Positions 54,364-63,944 of a DNA stretch of 64,000 nt are shown here, in pieces. This stretch comes from Chroococcidiopsis sp. CCMEE 29 (GTDB lineage Bacteria > Cyanobacteriota > Cyanobacteriia > Cyanobacteriales > Chroococcidiopsidaceae): NCBI RefSeq assembly GCF_023558375.1, contig NZ_CP083761.1, positions 1,663,001 through 1,727,000 on the forward strand, read 5' to 3'. The position numbers were made by a program, and so were the translations under genes. The number at the start of each line of letters is the position of its first letter. Within the stretch, counting starts at the first letter, position 1. Below the pieces are notes generated by a model. That model worked only from the letters and a program-made list of their open reading frames with translations. It was not told the DNA's origin and did no database searches.

Positions 54364-54918
54364 TTAGTCAAACCAACCAACATCTGTATCAAACAGTGCA
54401 CTGGATGCCGAAGTTGGCTGAACTGAGTGTTGAGGTAATTTATCCAAAACCAACTTTTGTGGCTTTAAGTTCTTATTTTCCTTACTAGGAGTATTAACTT
54501 CCTGGGTAGGCTTGGTATTAGACTCTGAAAGTTGGAGGATAGTTTGTTTTGCCTGCTCAAGCTCTGTTTTAAGCTTTTCAGTTCGCTTTAGCTCTGCTTG
54601 GAGCTTCTCCACTAATGTTTTCTGATCCTGCAAATCCAATTGTAAATCAGCAATTTGCTGTTTTAAGGAGCTATTTTGTTGATAGGCTGCCTGCAATTGG
54701 GCTCTCAACTGAGTCGCTTCTGTTTCCAACTCAGCTTTGGTTATGTTTGTGCGTTTTGCAGGGGGGGATGACTCTTCTGTAATTTCATCAAAAGTCTCAT
54801 CTGGCTCAACTGCTTCGGTTTCTGAATCTGGGGACGTTTGTGCCGACTCCTGACTGCTTGGAGATTTCTGCACTTCTTCATTTAGCAAGTCTTTTAAACT
54901 TCTTTGTTTTCTAACCAT
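54364..54918 (-). CDS. mcdB: Coiled-coil partner of ParA-type ATPase, McdB-like
   Basis: Start taken at MVRKQRSLKDLLNEE (54918), where ATG overlaps the stop of the upstream ATPase gene (TAATG). The 184-residue protein has a basic N-terminus, an acidic disordered stretch, a central Q-rich coiled coil (about 62-130) and a C-terminus ending in DTDVGWFD, a tryptophan within the last few residues among acidic ones. That order matches type 2 McdB, which positions carboxysomes. A general ParB-like partner is the alternative. No ParB DNA-binding domain is present. Confidence 0.75.
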   Translation of the reverse strand: MVRKQRSLKDLLNEEVQKSPSSQESAQTSPDSETEAVEPDETFDEITEESSPPAKRTNITKAELETEATQLRAQLQAAYQQNSSLKQQIADLQLDLQDQKTLVEKLQAELKRTEKLKTELEQAKQTILQLSESNTKPTQEVNTPSKENKNLKPQKLVLDKLPQHSVQPTSASSALFDTDVGWFD

Positions 54919-55568
54919 TACTTCCTCCAATCTCGCTGTATTTCATCTGCGACTCGACGATAATCCGTCTCAGCTTCCCGTGCATTCCTTCCCCGCGATT
55001 GAGTAATCGGCACACCCTCTAGTGCAGCTCGTTCGTGAGCTTTGTAAACACGCACGAATGTATTGCAGGCGGGTATGCCCAGTTCTTTGAGGGTATTTTG
55101 CGCCTCCAGTGCTTCCCCTAAACTGCGTGTGTCCACTCGCGTCAGCAACACTCGATGGGCTACACCCATTGGTATGACAATTTGCTTGACTGTCTCGATT
55201 AGGACAGCTAGATCCATGGGTGCTGGTGGTGTCGGCAATACTAAATAATCAGCCGCAGCTACCACTGCTGTCAATGCTTTGGAACCTAACGCTGGGGGCG
55301 TATCTACTATAACCAACTCATAGCCCGTAATTTTCCTTAATCCCCCTAAGAGTTCTGGATCTGTCTCCTGTACCAAGTCAAAGCCTATGCCTTTTTCACT
55401 CTGCTCCGCCCACCAAGTTGCAGAAGCTTGAGGGTCAGCATCAACTAGAAGAACGCGCTTTTTCTCTGAGAGGGCTGCTGCTAGATTTATAGCTGTAGTA
55501 GTCTTACCAACTCCTCCCTTGCCGTTCAAAACAACCAGGATTTTTGCCTGGGGGGACGACGACTTCAC
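54918..55568 (-). CDS. mcdA: ParA-type ATPase, McdA-like
   Basis: The start GTG at 55568 is preceded by AGAGGAGA at a good distance; an upstream TTG at 55589 lies before it. The 216-residue ATPase has the deviant Walker A NGKGGVGKTTT (signature lysine K17 and K22), LLVDADPQASATWWAEQ, and VIVDTPPALG as Walker B. The coiled-coil gene downstream overlaps by one base, so both are translated from one transcript. Type 2 McdA proteins keep the classic Walker A lysine, as here; type 1 lack it. It gives carboxysome distribution over the nucleoid, if correct. Confidence 0.8.
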   Translation of the reverse strand: MKSSSPQAKILVVLNGKGGVGKTTTAINLAAALSEKKRVLLVDADPQASATWWAEQSEKGIGFDLVQETDPELLGGLRKITGYELVIVDTPPALGSKALTAVVAAADYLVLPTPPAPMDLAVLIETVKQIVIPMGVAHRVLLTRVDTRSLGEALEAQNTLKELGIPACNTFVRVYKAHERAALEGVPITQSRGRNAREAETDYRRVADEIQRDWRK

Positions 55569-55838
55569 AGATAATCTCCTCTGTAGCAATGGAAGTTGGC
55601 AAGTTTTTTACCCTGTATTCACCTTAGCGTTAGCCAAAGGCAAAATGTTAGCTTTCCTAAAAATCTCTTATGAGCTTGAATATACCTCTTTATTGAGGAC
55701 AAAAATGGAAGTGCAGCGCATCAGTGAGAGTATATTAGCTGCGTAAATGCCCTCAAATTCCCAAGCAGTAAAGCTTTTAACCGTTGCAGATTTTTACTCT
55801 TACTGTGACTTTATATTAACCGCAAATCAGGATATTTT

Positions 55839-56783
55839 TTAGTTACGATGATTGTTGCTATAGCGAATCCTTGCCCCTGCCCATTGTAGTTTCTCTCTTA
55901 GCGTTTGGTAATAAGAGAAGTTTTCTCGCAAAATAATAAATTTGGCCTGGCAATCAGCCATCCAAACATCTACTCGCTGTCCTGGCCAGATCGAGGTTGC
56001 TAGTATACCATCCATCCAGAGCTTGGTACTCAAATCATAATCAGCTAGAGGCCAAACACTAACAACTGAACCGGGGGGCAAAACGATAGGACGGCTAGAA
56101 AGACTCATCGGACAGATAGGAGTGACGGTAACTGCCTTCATACCATCGTGCATGATTGGACCATTAGCAGAAACTGTGTAGCCAGTTGAACCTGTGGGAG
56201 TGGCAATAATTAGACCATCTCCCTGGTATTGATCGACCACCTCACCGTCAATTTCCATCTCTAAAATGGAGGTAATCATGCGATCGGCTGAGGCAGGTTT
56301 GACGCACATTTCATTCAAAGCCAAGAAGCGAGTCTCCTTTGGAGACGCTTCGCGAACGCTCATCGGTTCTAAGTTCGTGCGATCGCCATCAAAAACACTT
56401 GCTTGTAGCATCATGCGCCGCTGGATCGCATACCGATCTTCCAACAGCCGATCCCAAACCTGTTCCGAGTCTTTGAATTCCTCAAAGGACTCAGTTAAAA
56501 ATCCCAGATTCCCCCCCACATTCACCGCTAAGATTGGGATACCCTCTGGGGCTAAATGTCTTGCAGCAGTTAGAGCAGTTCCGTCTCCACCCAAGACCAA
56601 AGCTAGATCAATTGGCTGGATTGCTGAAGCCAAAAAAACTGGGTAAGGATTATCCTTCGGACCACTCGGTCCCATCAGAATGCGACAGCTCCGATTTTCC
56701 AGCTGCCTAGCACAGGTTTCTGCCCAACGGCGGCTGTGGGAATCTCCTGCTTTGTGAGAGATAATGACCTGCTTGAGCTGCAC
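55839..56783 (-). CDS. nadK: NAD kinase
   Basis: A 314-residue enzyme that phosphorylates NAD to NADP. The signature GGDG at 65-68 in ALVLGGDGTALTAARHLA, NVGGNLGFLTE and LIIATPTGSTGYTVSANGPIMHDG are conserved. It follows ndhE by four bases on the same strand, so it belongs to the end of the NDH-1 operon. This arrangement is common in cyanobacteria. Confidence 0.93.
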   Translation of the reverse strand: MQLKQVIISHKAGDSHSRRWAETCARQLENRSCRILMGPSGPKDNPYPVFLASAIQPIDLALVLGGDGTALTAARHLAPEGIPILAVNVGGNLGFLTESFEEFKDSEQVWDRLLEDRYAIQRRMMLQASVFDGDRTNLEPMSVREASPKETRFLALNEMCVKPASADRMITSILEMEIDGEVVDQYQGDGLIIATPTGSTGYTVSANGPIMHDGMKAVTVTPICPMSLSSRPIVLPPGSVVSVWPLADYDLSTKLWMDGILATSIWPGQRVDVWMADCQAKFIILRENFSYYQTLREKLQWAGARIRYSNNHRN

Positions 56784-56787
56784 CCAG

Positions 56788-57093
56788 TTACCACTTCAAG
56801 AGGTTAAATTGCTCCATATCCACTGTATCGCGGTTGCGATAGATTGCTAGCACGATCGCTAGACCCACCGCTGCCTCAGCTGCCTCGACAGTAATCACAA
56901 ATACGGTAAAAACTTGACCTTTAATTGTTTGTGAATCTAGAAAGTTGGAAAACGCCATTAAATTTAGATTAACGGCATTGAGCAGCAACTCAATCGACAT
57001 TAGCACTCTAATCGCGTTGCGGCTGTTAATTAAGCCATAGATGCCAATGCAGAACAAAGCAGCGGCGAGTAGTAAAAAGTACTGGAGTGGCAT
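56788..57093 (-). CDS. ndhE: NDH-1 subunit NdhE (NuoK)
   Basis: A 101-residue membrane subunit of NDH-1 with three helices. The conserved [17 protein letters not shown] holds the membrane glutamate used in proton pumping, and [25 protein letters not shown] the second one. It is part of ndhA-I-G-E. Confidence 0.95.
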   Translation of the reverse strand: MPLQYFLLLAAALFCIGIYGLINSRNAIRVLMSIELLLNAVNLNLMAFSNFLDSQTIKGQVFTVFVITVEAAEAAVGLAIVLAIYRNRDTVDMEQFNLLKW

Positions 57094-57157
57094 GAATCTT
57101 CTAGGTTGATATTGAATGCAAAAACTCTATGTGCTTGTGTTTGGCGCGACGACCTGG

Positions 57158-57799
57158 TTAAGACTGCTCTTGACGACCTACATCAAGACTGGTATTGCGA
57201 TCGCTTGCTACTGATATTAGTTCTCGTGGGCGCTCTGGCAAAGTTAAAACTGGTTGTTCTCGTCCAGGGGAAATTACCTGATCTGGCAAATATTCGCGAC
57301 GCGCCAAAATAATTGCTCCAACCATTGCCATTAACAACAAAACCGATGCCAGTTCAAACGGCAGCAAAAAGTCAGTGAAAAAATGCTGTCCAATGATAAC
57401 GATGGAACTATCTCCGGGAGTTGAACCAGTTGAGAAAGCCCAAGGCGTAGTCAATACCATCGTACTTAAGAGGGCAAACAGTCCTATACAGACTACCCCT
57501 GTTAGTACTGGACGCACCCAGGCATTGCGAACAGGTGAAAAATCCTGCCGCTTGTTTACTAACATAATGGCAAACAAGATGAGAACGTTAACCGCTCCGA
57601 CGTAAATCAAAACCTGCGCTGTTGCTACAAAATCAGCATTAAGCAAAAGATATATTCCAGCAAGGCTAATGAACACGCCCGCCAGCAAAAAGGCAGAGTA
57701 GACGATATTGGATAATAGCACCACTCCCAGCGCTGCTCCAATCATCATCACAGCCAATATGCCAAACGAAACAACCTGTACTCCTTCCGCTAGATTCAC
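57158..57799 (-). CDS. ndhG: NDH-1 subunit NdhG (NuoJ)
   Basis: A 213-residue membrane subunit of NDH-1 with five helices. VLLSNIVYSAFLLAGVFISLAGIYLLLNADFVA and QVLIYVGAVNVLILFAIMLVNKR form the family core. It lies between ndhI and ndhE. Confidence 0.95.
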   Translation of the reverse strand: MNLAEGVQVVSFGILAVMMIGAALGVVLLSNIVYSAFLLAGVFISLAGIYLLLNADFVATAQVLIYVGAVNVLILFAIMLVNKRQDFSPVRNAWVRPVLTGVVCIGLFALLSTMVLTTPWAFSTGSTPGDSSIVIIGQHFFTDFLLPFELASVLLLMAMVGAIILARREYLPDQVISPGREQPVLTLPERPRELISVASDRNTSLDVGRQEQS

Positions 57800-57823
57800 G
57801 TAACTTAGTCTCCTTATTAACTA

Positions 57824-57858
57824 GGGGCGAGGGGCGAGGGGCGAGGGACGAGGGACGA
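57824..57858 (+). repeat. Heptamer tandem repeat between ndhG and ndhI
   Basis: Five heptamers, GGGGCGA three times and GGGACGA twice, lie inside the NDH-1 operon without breaking a gene. The minus strand reads in CCT-rich form in the transcript. Confidence 0.85.
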
Positions 57859-57930
57859 GGGAGAACGAAACTTTCACTTGCGCTTACCAAGTGTCCCTTG
57901 TCTTTTCTAGCAACCTCTACCCAAGAACCT

Positions 57931-58524
57931 TTACTTTTGAGCTGCTTCTTGCTGCTCGACAATTTCTTCTGGCAGCATCCCGGCACGACGGGTATCAGGA
58001 CTTAGTCCGTGCGGATTCATTACACCCTTAGGTAGGTAAACCAGTTCTCGCAACGGTGTAACCATTGAATCGTTTGTCACCTTGTATGGCAGACGACCAA
58101 GGGCAACATTATCAAAGTTCAACTCGTGGCGATCATAAGTACAAAGGTCATACTCTTCTGTCATTGATAGGCAGTTAGTTGGGCAAAATTCAACACAGTT
58201 GCCACAAAAGATACAGACTCCGAAGTCGATGCTGTAGTGATTGAGCTTTTTCTTTTTTGAGGCTTTATCAAATTCCCAATCTACTACGGGTAAGTTGATG
58301 GGGCAAACCCGAACACAGACTTCGCAGGCAATGCACTTATCAAATTCAAAGTGAATCCGACCCCGGAACCGCTCAGAAGGAATCAATTTCTCGTAAGGAT
58401 ACTGTACGGTAATCGGTCGTCGCCCCATATGGTCAAAGGTGACAGACAATCCCTGACCAATGTGACGGGCAGCTTGCACTGATTCTTTGGCATAATTGCC
58501 AACTTGCTTGAGAAACTTCAACAT
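57931..58524 (-). CDS. ndhI: NDH-1 subunit NdhI (NuoI), iron-sulphur protein
   Basis: A 197-residue subunit with two [4Fe-4S] sites: C64-x2-C67-x2-C70-x3-C74 and C104-x2-C107-x2-C110-x3-C114. They carry electrons through the peripheral arm of NDH-1. [29 protein letters not shown] precedes the first site. It follows ndhA after about 90 bases of repeat-containing spacer. Confidence 0.95.
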   Translation of the reverse strand: MLKFLKQVGNYAKESVQAARHIGQGLSVTFDHMGRRPITVQYPYEKLIPSERFRGRIHFEFDKCIACEVCVRVCPINLPVVDWEFDKASKKKKLNHYSIDFGVCIFCGNCVEFCPTNCLSMTEEYDLCTYDRHELNFDNVALGRLPYKVTNDSMVTPLRELVYLPKGVMNPHGLSPDTRRAGMLPEEIVEQQEAAQK

Positions 58525-58587
58525 CGTGTTCTTCTCTCTTTCAATTTTGGATTTTGGATTGGGATTGTAGATTTCAGAAGTTAATCC

Positions 58588-58615
58588 AAAATCTAAAATC
58601 TAAAATCTAAAATCT
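58588..58615 (+). repeat. Heptamer tandem repeat (AAAATCT)
   Basis: Four perfect AAAATCT heptamers lie between ndhA and ndhI, right after the ndhA stop. Related AT-rich units occur at 51537 and 61741. Confidence 0.8.
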
Positions 58616-58617
58616 GT

Positions 58618-59736
58618 TTAACCGCCAAAGGCGAAGGGAAAAGTTAGCTTGAGGGCTGCGGTTAATAGTAGGTTAACCAGAGACACTGGCAGCAGGAACT
58701 TCCACCCTAAATCTAACAATTGGTCAATGCGAACCCGTGGCACAGTCCAGCGCAGCAGAACTGCTAGAAAGATCAGGAAGTAGGCTTTGAGTATCGTCAT
58801 GGTGATTCCCAGTGATGCATCGATCAACTGCAACACAGGATTCGTTTCACTGACTCCTATCCAGCTGGCTACTAGGTTAATTGGAATCGGAAATTCCCAA
58901 CCACCTAGGTACAAAACTGATACCAGCAAAGCAGAAAGCACCAGGTTGACATAGGAACCTAGATAAAACAAACCGAATTTCATCCCAGAATATTCAGTCT
59001 GGTAGCCAGCCACCAGTTCTTCTTCAGCTTCAGGCAAGTCAAACGGGATACGTTCGCATTCTGCTAGGGCAGCAATCCAAAAGATGATGAAACCAACGGG
59101 CTGCCGCCAAACATTCCAACCCAGGATACCGTAGCCTGACTGCTGCTCCACAATGTCAATTGTGCTGAGGCTGTTAGACATCATGGCGATCGCTAGTACT
59201 GAAAGTGCCAAAGGAACCTCATAACTGATCGACTGTGCTGCTGCCCGCAAGCCTCCTAAGAGCGAATACTTGTTGTTAGATGAGTAACCAGCCATTAACA
59301 AGCCAATCGGGGCAATGCTCGAAAGTGAAATCCATAAAAAGACTCCTACTCCAACATCTGTAATGACGAGGTTCTGTCCAAACGGCACAATTAAATAGGA
59401 CAGAAACACCGGAATCACAACGATGATTGGTCCGAGGGTAAATAGCAGAGGGTCAGATTTAGCTGGAATCACATCTTCTTTAAAGACAAGTTTGAGACCA
59501 TCTGCTACCGGAGCCAGTAACCCAAAAGGTCCGATGAATTCAGGACCTATCCGCTGTTGTGCTGCTGCCGATATCTTCCGCTCTAGCCATGTAGTGACTA
59601 GCACTCCCACTGTGGCACCAATAATCATTAAGATCATCGGCAATGGCATCCAAATGGCTTTGGCTGTGCCAGCTGGCAATCCCAAGTCCATTAGCGATTT
59701 AATAAAACTTCCTTGGAGGTCAATTCCTGGATTCAT
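58618..59736 (-). CDS. ndhA: NDH-1 subunit NdhA (NuoH)
   Basis: A 372-residue subunit with eight helices that helps bind quinone at the junction of the membrane and peripheral arms. [29 protein letters not shown] is the signature, and [16 protein letters not shown] with [30 protein letters not shown] the conserved acidic loop. It opens the ndhA-I-G-E-nadK run. Confidence 0.95.
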   Translation of the reverse strand: MNPGIDLQGSFIKSLMDLGLPAGTAKAIWMPLPMILMIIGATVGVLVTTWLERKISAAAQQRIGPEFIGPFGLLAPVADGLKLVFKEDVIPAKSDPLLFTLGPIIVVIPVFLSYLIVPFGQNLVITDVGVGVFLWISLSSIAPIGLLMAGYSSNNKYSLLGGLRAAAQSISYEVPLALSVLAIAMMSNSLSTIDIVEQQSGYGILGWNVWRQPVGFIIFWIAALAECERIPFDLPEAEEELVAGYQTEYSGMKFGLFYLGSYVNLVLSALLVSVLYLGGWEFPIPINLVASWIGVSETNPVLQLIDASLGITMTILKAYFLIFLAVLLRWTVPRVRIDQLLDLGWKFLLPVSLVNLLLTAALKLTFPFAFGG

Positions 59737-60006
59737 GTTGGCGCTCTTGAAGTCATCGAGTCACGTTCATTAACAGTAAACCGTTGAGTTAATAACTGTA
59801 AGTTCACTCAATAATGTTTTTACTTCGACAGTTTTTTTGTGAAGATTCTTTTACTGTTCCATTGCCTAGTATATCGCTCCACGGTTGGCAGCAAAGGAAA
59901 GCATCTGAGAAATTATACTTACGACAAAAAAAGCAGGGAAGCAAGAAAGAACGTGGAAAAACTCCCCGTGTCTCCGTGTCCCCGCGTCCTCTTCCTCGCC
60001 CCTCAA

Positions 60007-61143
60007 TTAGCGTTGTTCTATCGGAATATAAGGGATATCGTGGAGACCGCTATACACTTGAGTAGGGCGATAGATGCGGTTTTGGATCAATTGCTCTTTC
60101 CAGTGGGCTAACCAACCAGCAACACGAGCGATCGCAAATATTGGTGTAAATAAATCGGTTGGAATCCCCAATTTCCTATACACTAAGCCTGAGTAAAAGT
60201 CAACATTGGAATAAATTCCTTTTTGACCTAGTTTTTCCTCGATCACCCGTTCCATTTCAATGGCAATGTCATAATAATTGTCGTAGCCAAACTTATCAAA
60301 CAGCTTTTCCGCCAGGTGCTGAAGGATAATCGCTCGTGGATCTTTCACCTTGTAAACCCGATGACCGAAGCCCATAATTTTATCTTTGCGTTGGATGCGC
60401 TCCTCTAAGTAGGGACGAACATTCGCCACTGAGCCAATTTCCTCCAACATAGTAATAACTTCCTCATTGGCTCCTCCATGCAAAGGACCTCCTAGGGTTC
60501 CCACTGCTGAAGCAACTACGGCATAGGGATCAGTGAGAGTAGAAGCGGTGACCCTGGCACTAAAGGTAGAGGCATTCATTGAATGTTCAGCATGAAGCGC
60601 CAAGCAAACATCAAAGACGCGAGCTGCGAGCGGATCGGGTTCCTGTTCACTGAGCATATACAAAAAGTTGGCGGAATAGTCTAAATCATCTCGAGGTCGC
60701 ACAGGGTCATTGCCTTTCCGCATTAACTGAAACGCTGCCACCATCGTTGGAATTTTTGCTAGCAGCCGGACGACAGCAGCTCTAATATAAGCTGGGTTAT
60801 CTAAGTCACGGCGAGAATAGAATAGTCCCAAAGCAGCAGCTGAGGCTTGCAGAGCGTCCATTGGATGTCCACTTTCGGGAAAGGACTTCATCATGTCCCG
60901 AATGCGATACTTGATCCGTCGGTGATAGCGAACTTCGTGCTCAAACGCCTCAAGTTCTTCCTTCGTTGGCAGTTCACCCCAGATCAAGAGATATGCAGTT
61001 TCCAGAAAGTTACTTTTTTCAGCCAGCTCTTCAATGCGGATGCCTCGATACTCTAGTATCCCTTTTTGCCCATCGACAAAGCTGATACTAGATTGAGCGG
61101 CAGGAATACCTTCTAAACCGGGCTTAAATTCGCAGACGGACAT
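60007..61143 (-). CDS. gltA: Citrate synthase
   Basis: A 378-residue citrate synthase of the short bacterial type. Active-site histidines lie in HAEHSMNASTFSARV and MGFGHRVYKVKDPRA, and the acid in DFYSGLVYRKLGIP. GGPLHGGANEEVITML is the conserved central loop. It catalyses oxaloacetate plus acetyl-CoA to citrate. It lies 270 bases upstream of ndhA on the same strand; a promoter between them cannot be ruled out. Confidence 0.94.
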   Translation of the reverse strand: MSVCEFKPGLEGIPAAQSSISFVDGQKGILEYRGIRIEELAEKSNFLETAYLLIWGELPTKEELEAFEHEVRYHRRIKYRIRDMMKSFPESGHPMDALQASAAALGLFYSRRDLDNPAYIRAAVVRLLAKIPTMVAAFQLMRKGNDPVRPRDDLDYSANFLYMLSEQEPDPLAARVFDVCLALHAEHSMNASTFSARVTASTLTDPYAVVASAVGTLGGPLHGGANEEVITMLEEIGSVANVRPYLEERIQRKDKIMGFGHRVYKVKDPRAIILQHLAEKLFDKFGYDNYYDIAIEMERVIEEKLGQKGIYSNVDFYSGLVYRKLGIPTDLFTPIFAIARVAGWLAHWKEQLIQNRIYRPTQVYSGLHDIPYIPIEQR

Positions 61144-61242
61144 AGCTACACCAGCTGCAAAGAAGAGAACAATACTCAGGCTAACTTACCAGAAATTGGG
61201 CTTGTGTTGCGCTTTTTACTGGAATTAAGTTTCAGATGTCAG

Positions 61243-61737
61243 TCAGAGCAGGAATTTGGGTGGAGTTAGCCAAAATAGCTGGCTACGACTTACTGGCGAG
61301 CCAGTTTCAGGTAGTTTTAACCCAATAATACCCGCTTTTTTTACAACCAGTGAGGCTCTAGCTTCGCCCCAGACGAGGATTTCTGCCCACTGACCTAGAT
61401 CGGGTTGATGACCAACCATGGCTAACTGCGTAGCAGAACCTTGGATCTGCTGTTGCTCTAACCAGTCTATCCAAGGTTGGATTCTCCCATCAGGAGCAAG
61501 ATAACTAGATTCCTCTAGTTTAGAACTTAATCCAGATGAATGGAGAATTTCTGCTGTTTGACGCGATCGCACTAAAGGGCTAGTCAAAATTAAGTCAAAC
61601 CGCAAACCTAGATTAAACAAGCGTTTTGCTACTTTGCGAGTTTTTTGATGCCCTTCCTCAGTTAGCGATCGCTCCTCATCCTTAATGCCAATTCCTCGCT
61701 CTGTAGCTATGCCATGACGAATTAAAAACAGTTCCAC
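61243..61737 (-). CDS. sixA: Phosphohistidine phosphatase SixA-like
   Basis: A 164-residue histidine-phosphatase-fold protein. The catalytic LIRHGIATERG starts at residue 5 (R7-H8-G9), LILTSPLVRSRQTAEIL is the second conserved block, and MVGHQPDLG carries the second histidine. SixA removes phosphate from histidines of phosphorelay proteins in E. coli; the target here is unknown. Confidence 0.88.
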   Translation of the reverse strand: MELFLIRHGIATERGIGIKDEERSLTEEGHQKTRKVAKRLFNLGLRFDLILTSPLVRSRQTAEILHSSGLSSKLEESSYLAPDGRIQPWIDWLEQQQIQGSATQLAMVGHQPDLGQWAEILVWGEARASLVVKKAGIIGLKLPETGSPVSRSQLFWLTPPKFLL

Positions 61738-61786
61738 AATCGATTTTGGATTTTAGATTTTGGATCAAGGAAGTTGCCCCTCGCCC

Positions 61787-63055
61787 CTATTCTGTTTGAA
61801 TCGGGCTATCTTGAGGATTAACTAATCTCAGCAGTTTCTGCTTAATTTGAGCATCAAACACTTCCCACTTTAATTTGGCGTAAGTAGGATTCTCATTGCT
61901 GCCTGATAAGAATCCCATCGGGACTTCAAATCCACCTGCTCCCGTACGTCCCCCGCCAAAAAAGCGTCCCTGACTATCTTGTCCAAAAGCTTCTTTGATG
62001 AACTCATCCGGATCAAGCGTGAGTTTAGCTGTTCTAAGCGAGCCAATTACTACTTCAAGTTCTTCGTCTTCGTCGTGGACAATGCCGTAAACAACAGCAG
62101 TGTGAACGTTTTCTTCTGTAACTAGGAAATCAGCAGCTTGGGGGATGGCATCTCGGTCATCGTAACGCAGGTACCCAACACCAGCAATGGAAAAGTTGTT
62201 CTGTACAATGCGGTTTTTGAGCGATCGCTCAATTACATCCATCACCCGCTTTGAGCGATTTGCCTGTAGCACTGCTTTTAGCAGTTGGGAGTCATAAAAC
62301 CGGCTGAGATATCCAGATGCCAGGAAATCCTCCTCCTGCGCTTGCATCAGCCCATTAGTATCGGACCGCAACCCATGCATTAAAGCAGTAGCACACTTGA
62401 CATGTTGATTAATACTGTTATCTAGAACTAGCAAACCCGCCTGCAAGTATTGGGCAAAAATGGTGGATGTAGCTCTTACACTAGGACGGAGGTCGCTGAA
62501 CTCTGCTTTAAGATTTCCCTGTAGGCTGTGATGGTCAATAAGCACAGTGATTGGGATACCTGCCTCTTGCAATAACGGCATCAGTTGGCTAGTTGTTCCC
62601 TGGTTATCAATCAACACACAGCCTTGATAAATCGATAAATCTTTGCTCTTGGTAGTTTGAACTGGCCACCTTTGGGCGGGTAAACCAGTAAGCTTAACCA
62701 GGGCAATGTTCTCTTGGTGGCTCAGGGTACCTGCATATACAATGTCGCATTCAATCTGATATTGTTCTGCCATTAATTGGTACGCCCAAGCACAGGAGAG
62801 AGCATCAGGGTCGGGAAAATCTTGCAGAATGACGATCTGACGTTCGTGTTGGTGCCGCTCTAGAGTTTGCCGTAATGCCTCTGCCTTCTGACTAGGTAAA
62901 GATATGACACGCTGAACCCCGTTGTTGCCAGACTCATTTGTTGATGGAGCGCTAGCCGGCAATTCAACAGGTGCTATGTTAGTTTGAGATTCATCTGGTG
63001 TTGGCTCGGTCGTAGATGGCAGAGTTTCAATCTGCTTGAACGAATTCAAATGCAT
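61787..63055 (-). CDS. DHH-family phosphoesterase (NrnA-like)
   Basis: A 422-residue DHH/DHHA1 protein. VILQDFPDPDALSCAWA is motif I, VLIDNQG and VLIDHHSLQG the following metal motifs, and GGGRTGAGGFEVP the DHHA1 substrate loop. Family members degrade short oligonucleotides or dephosphorylate pAp; here the larger size and N-terminal low-complexity leader (residues 1-45) suggest a cyanobacterial variant. The last codons overlap a CCCCTCG-type spacer repeat. Confidence 0.87.
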   Translation of the reverse strand: MHLNSFKQIETLPSTTEPTPDESQTNIAPVELPASAPSTNESGNNGVQRVISLPSQKAEALRQTLERHQHERQIVILQDFPDPDALSCAWAYQLMAEQYQIECDIVYAGTLSHQENIALVKLTGLPAQRWPVQTTKSKDLSIYQGCVLIDNQGTTSQLMPLLQEAGIPITVLIDHHSLQGNLKAEFSDLRPSVRATSTIFAQYLQAGLLVLDNSINQHVKCATALMHGLRSDTNGLMQAQEEDFLASGYLSRFYDSQLLKAVLQANRSKRVMDVIERSLKNRIVQNNFSIAGVGYLRYDDRDAIPQAADFLVTEENVHTAVVYGIVHDEDEELEVVIGSLRTAKLTLDPDEFIKEAFGQDSQGRFFGGGRTGAGGFEVPMGFLSGSNENPTYAKLKWEVFDAQIKQKLLRLVNPQDSPIQTE

Positions 63056-63271
63056 AATTTATTTTGAGCGTGAGGCGCGAATTATGTAGACAGCCCTACA
63101 ATCAGCAGTTGACTGGTTGAGCCACACACTTACGATCTTCGCAAATAATTTGAATACTGGCAGCCAACCTAAGACTATATTTCTTTAGACAGAGATTTGA
63201 CCTGCCGATCCAAACTATGACTGTAACTATGATTTTTGGTTCCGGAGCATTATCAATTCTTAACAATATTC

Positions 63272-63769
63272 TTAAAGCCCAATCACATATTTTTGCCATT
63301 CATCGTGCAGTCCACTCTTGAGGTGTTTAGTCACTTCAAAGTAAAGACTACTGTACGGCTTACGGGGAGGATGACGTAAAAGCATGTGGGCTTCATGGGG
63401 AGTGCGGCTGCCTTTTTTGACGTTGCAGCGGACACAAGCTGTAACAATATTTTCCCAGCTATCGCCACCGCCGCGCGATCGTGGAATAACATGGTCCAGC
63501 GTCAATTCATCGCCAGTATAGCCACAGTATTGACAGGCGTGACTGTCACGGTGGAGGATGTTTCGGCGAGTTAGAGGAATTTCCTTGTAAGGAACCCGCA
63601 CATAATGACGCAGCCTGATAACTGTTGGGAGGGGAAACTCCGAATAAAGGTATTTACCATTGTGCTCGACCCGCTCTGCCTTGCCCTTGATTAATAGAAC
63701 AACTGCTCGCCGCCAGCTTGTGATATTGAGCGGTTCATAAGAGGCGTTCAGGACCAGGACCTTAGCCAT
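63272..63769 (-). CDS. HNH endonuclease
   Basis: A 165-residue protein. The zinc-bound HNH site is visible as ACQYCGYTGDELTLDHVIPRSRGG, then NIVTACVRCNVKKGSRTP, with DH and the two C-x2-C pairs. The N-terminal 60 residues (VLVLNASYEPLNITSWRRA) are typical of this widely conserved, stand-alone bacterial group. Its biological target is not known. Confidence 0.9.
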   Translation of the reverse strand: MAKVLVLNASYEPLNITSWRRAVVLLIKGKAERVEHNGKYLYSEFPLPTVIRLRHYVRVPYKEIPLTRRNILHRDSHACQYCGYTGDELTLDHVIPRSRGGGDSWENIVTACVRCNVKKGSRTPHEAHMLLRHPPRKPYSSLYFEVTKHLKSGLHDEWQKYVIGL

Positions 63770-63824
63770 TGATGATCGCTACAGGCAATATTTTTACAAA
63801 ATAGTAACATAATTGCAGCTATTT

Positions 63825-63944
63825 ATGCCCTGTTTAGTGTGGGCTATGGCATTTTTGGCTATTGCTACTGCTTTTTGGCTCATGAGTAGTGGTTATGCAA
63901 AGGCTACCACTCAGTACCACTACACTCAGATTACTATGTTTTAA
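63825..63944 (+). CDS. Possible small membrane peptide, 39 aa
   Basis: A 39-codon ATG frame opposite the HNH gene start. It has one hydrophobic helix (LVWAMAFLAIATAFWLM) and a short polar tail. A ribosome-binding site is not obvious. It could be a real small protein or chance. Confidence 0.3.
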   Translation: MPCLVWAMAFLAIATAFWLMSSGYAKATTQYHYTQITMF

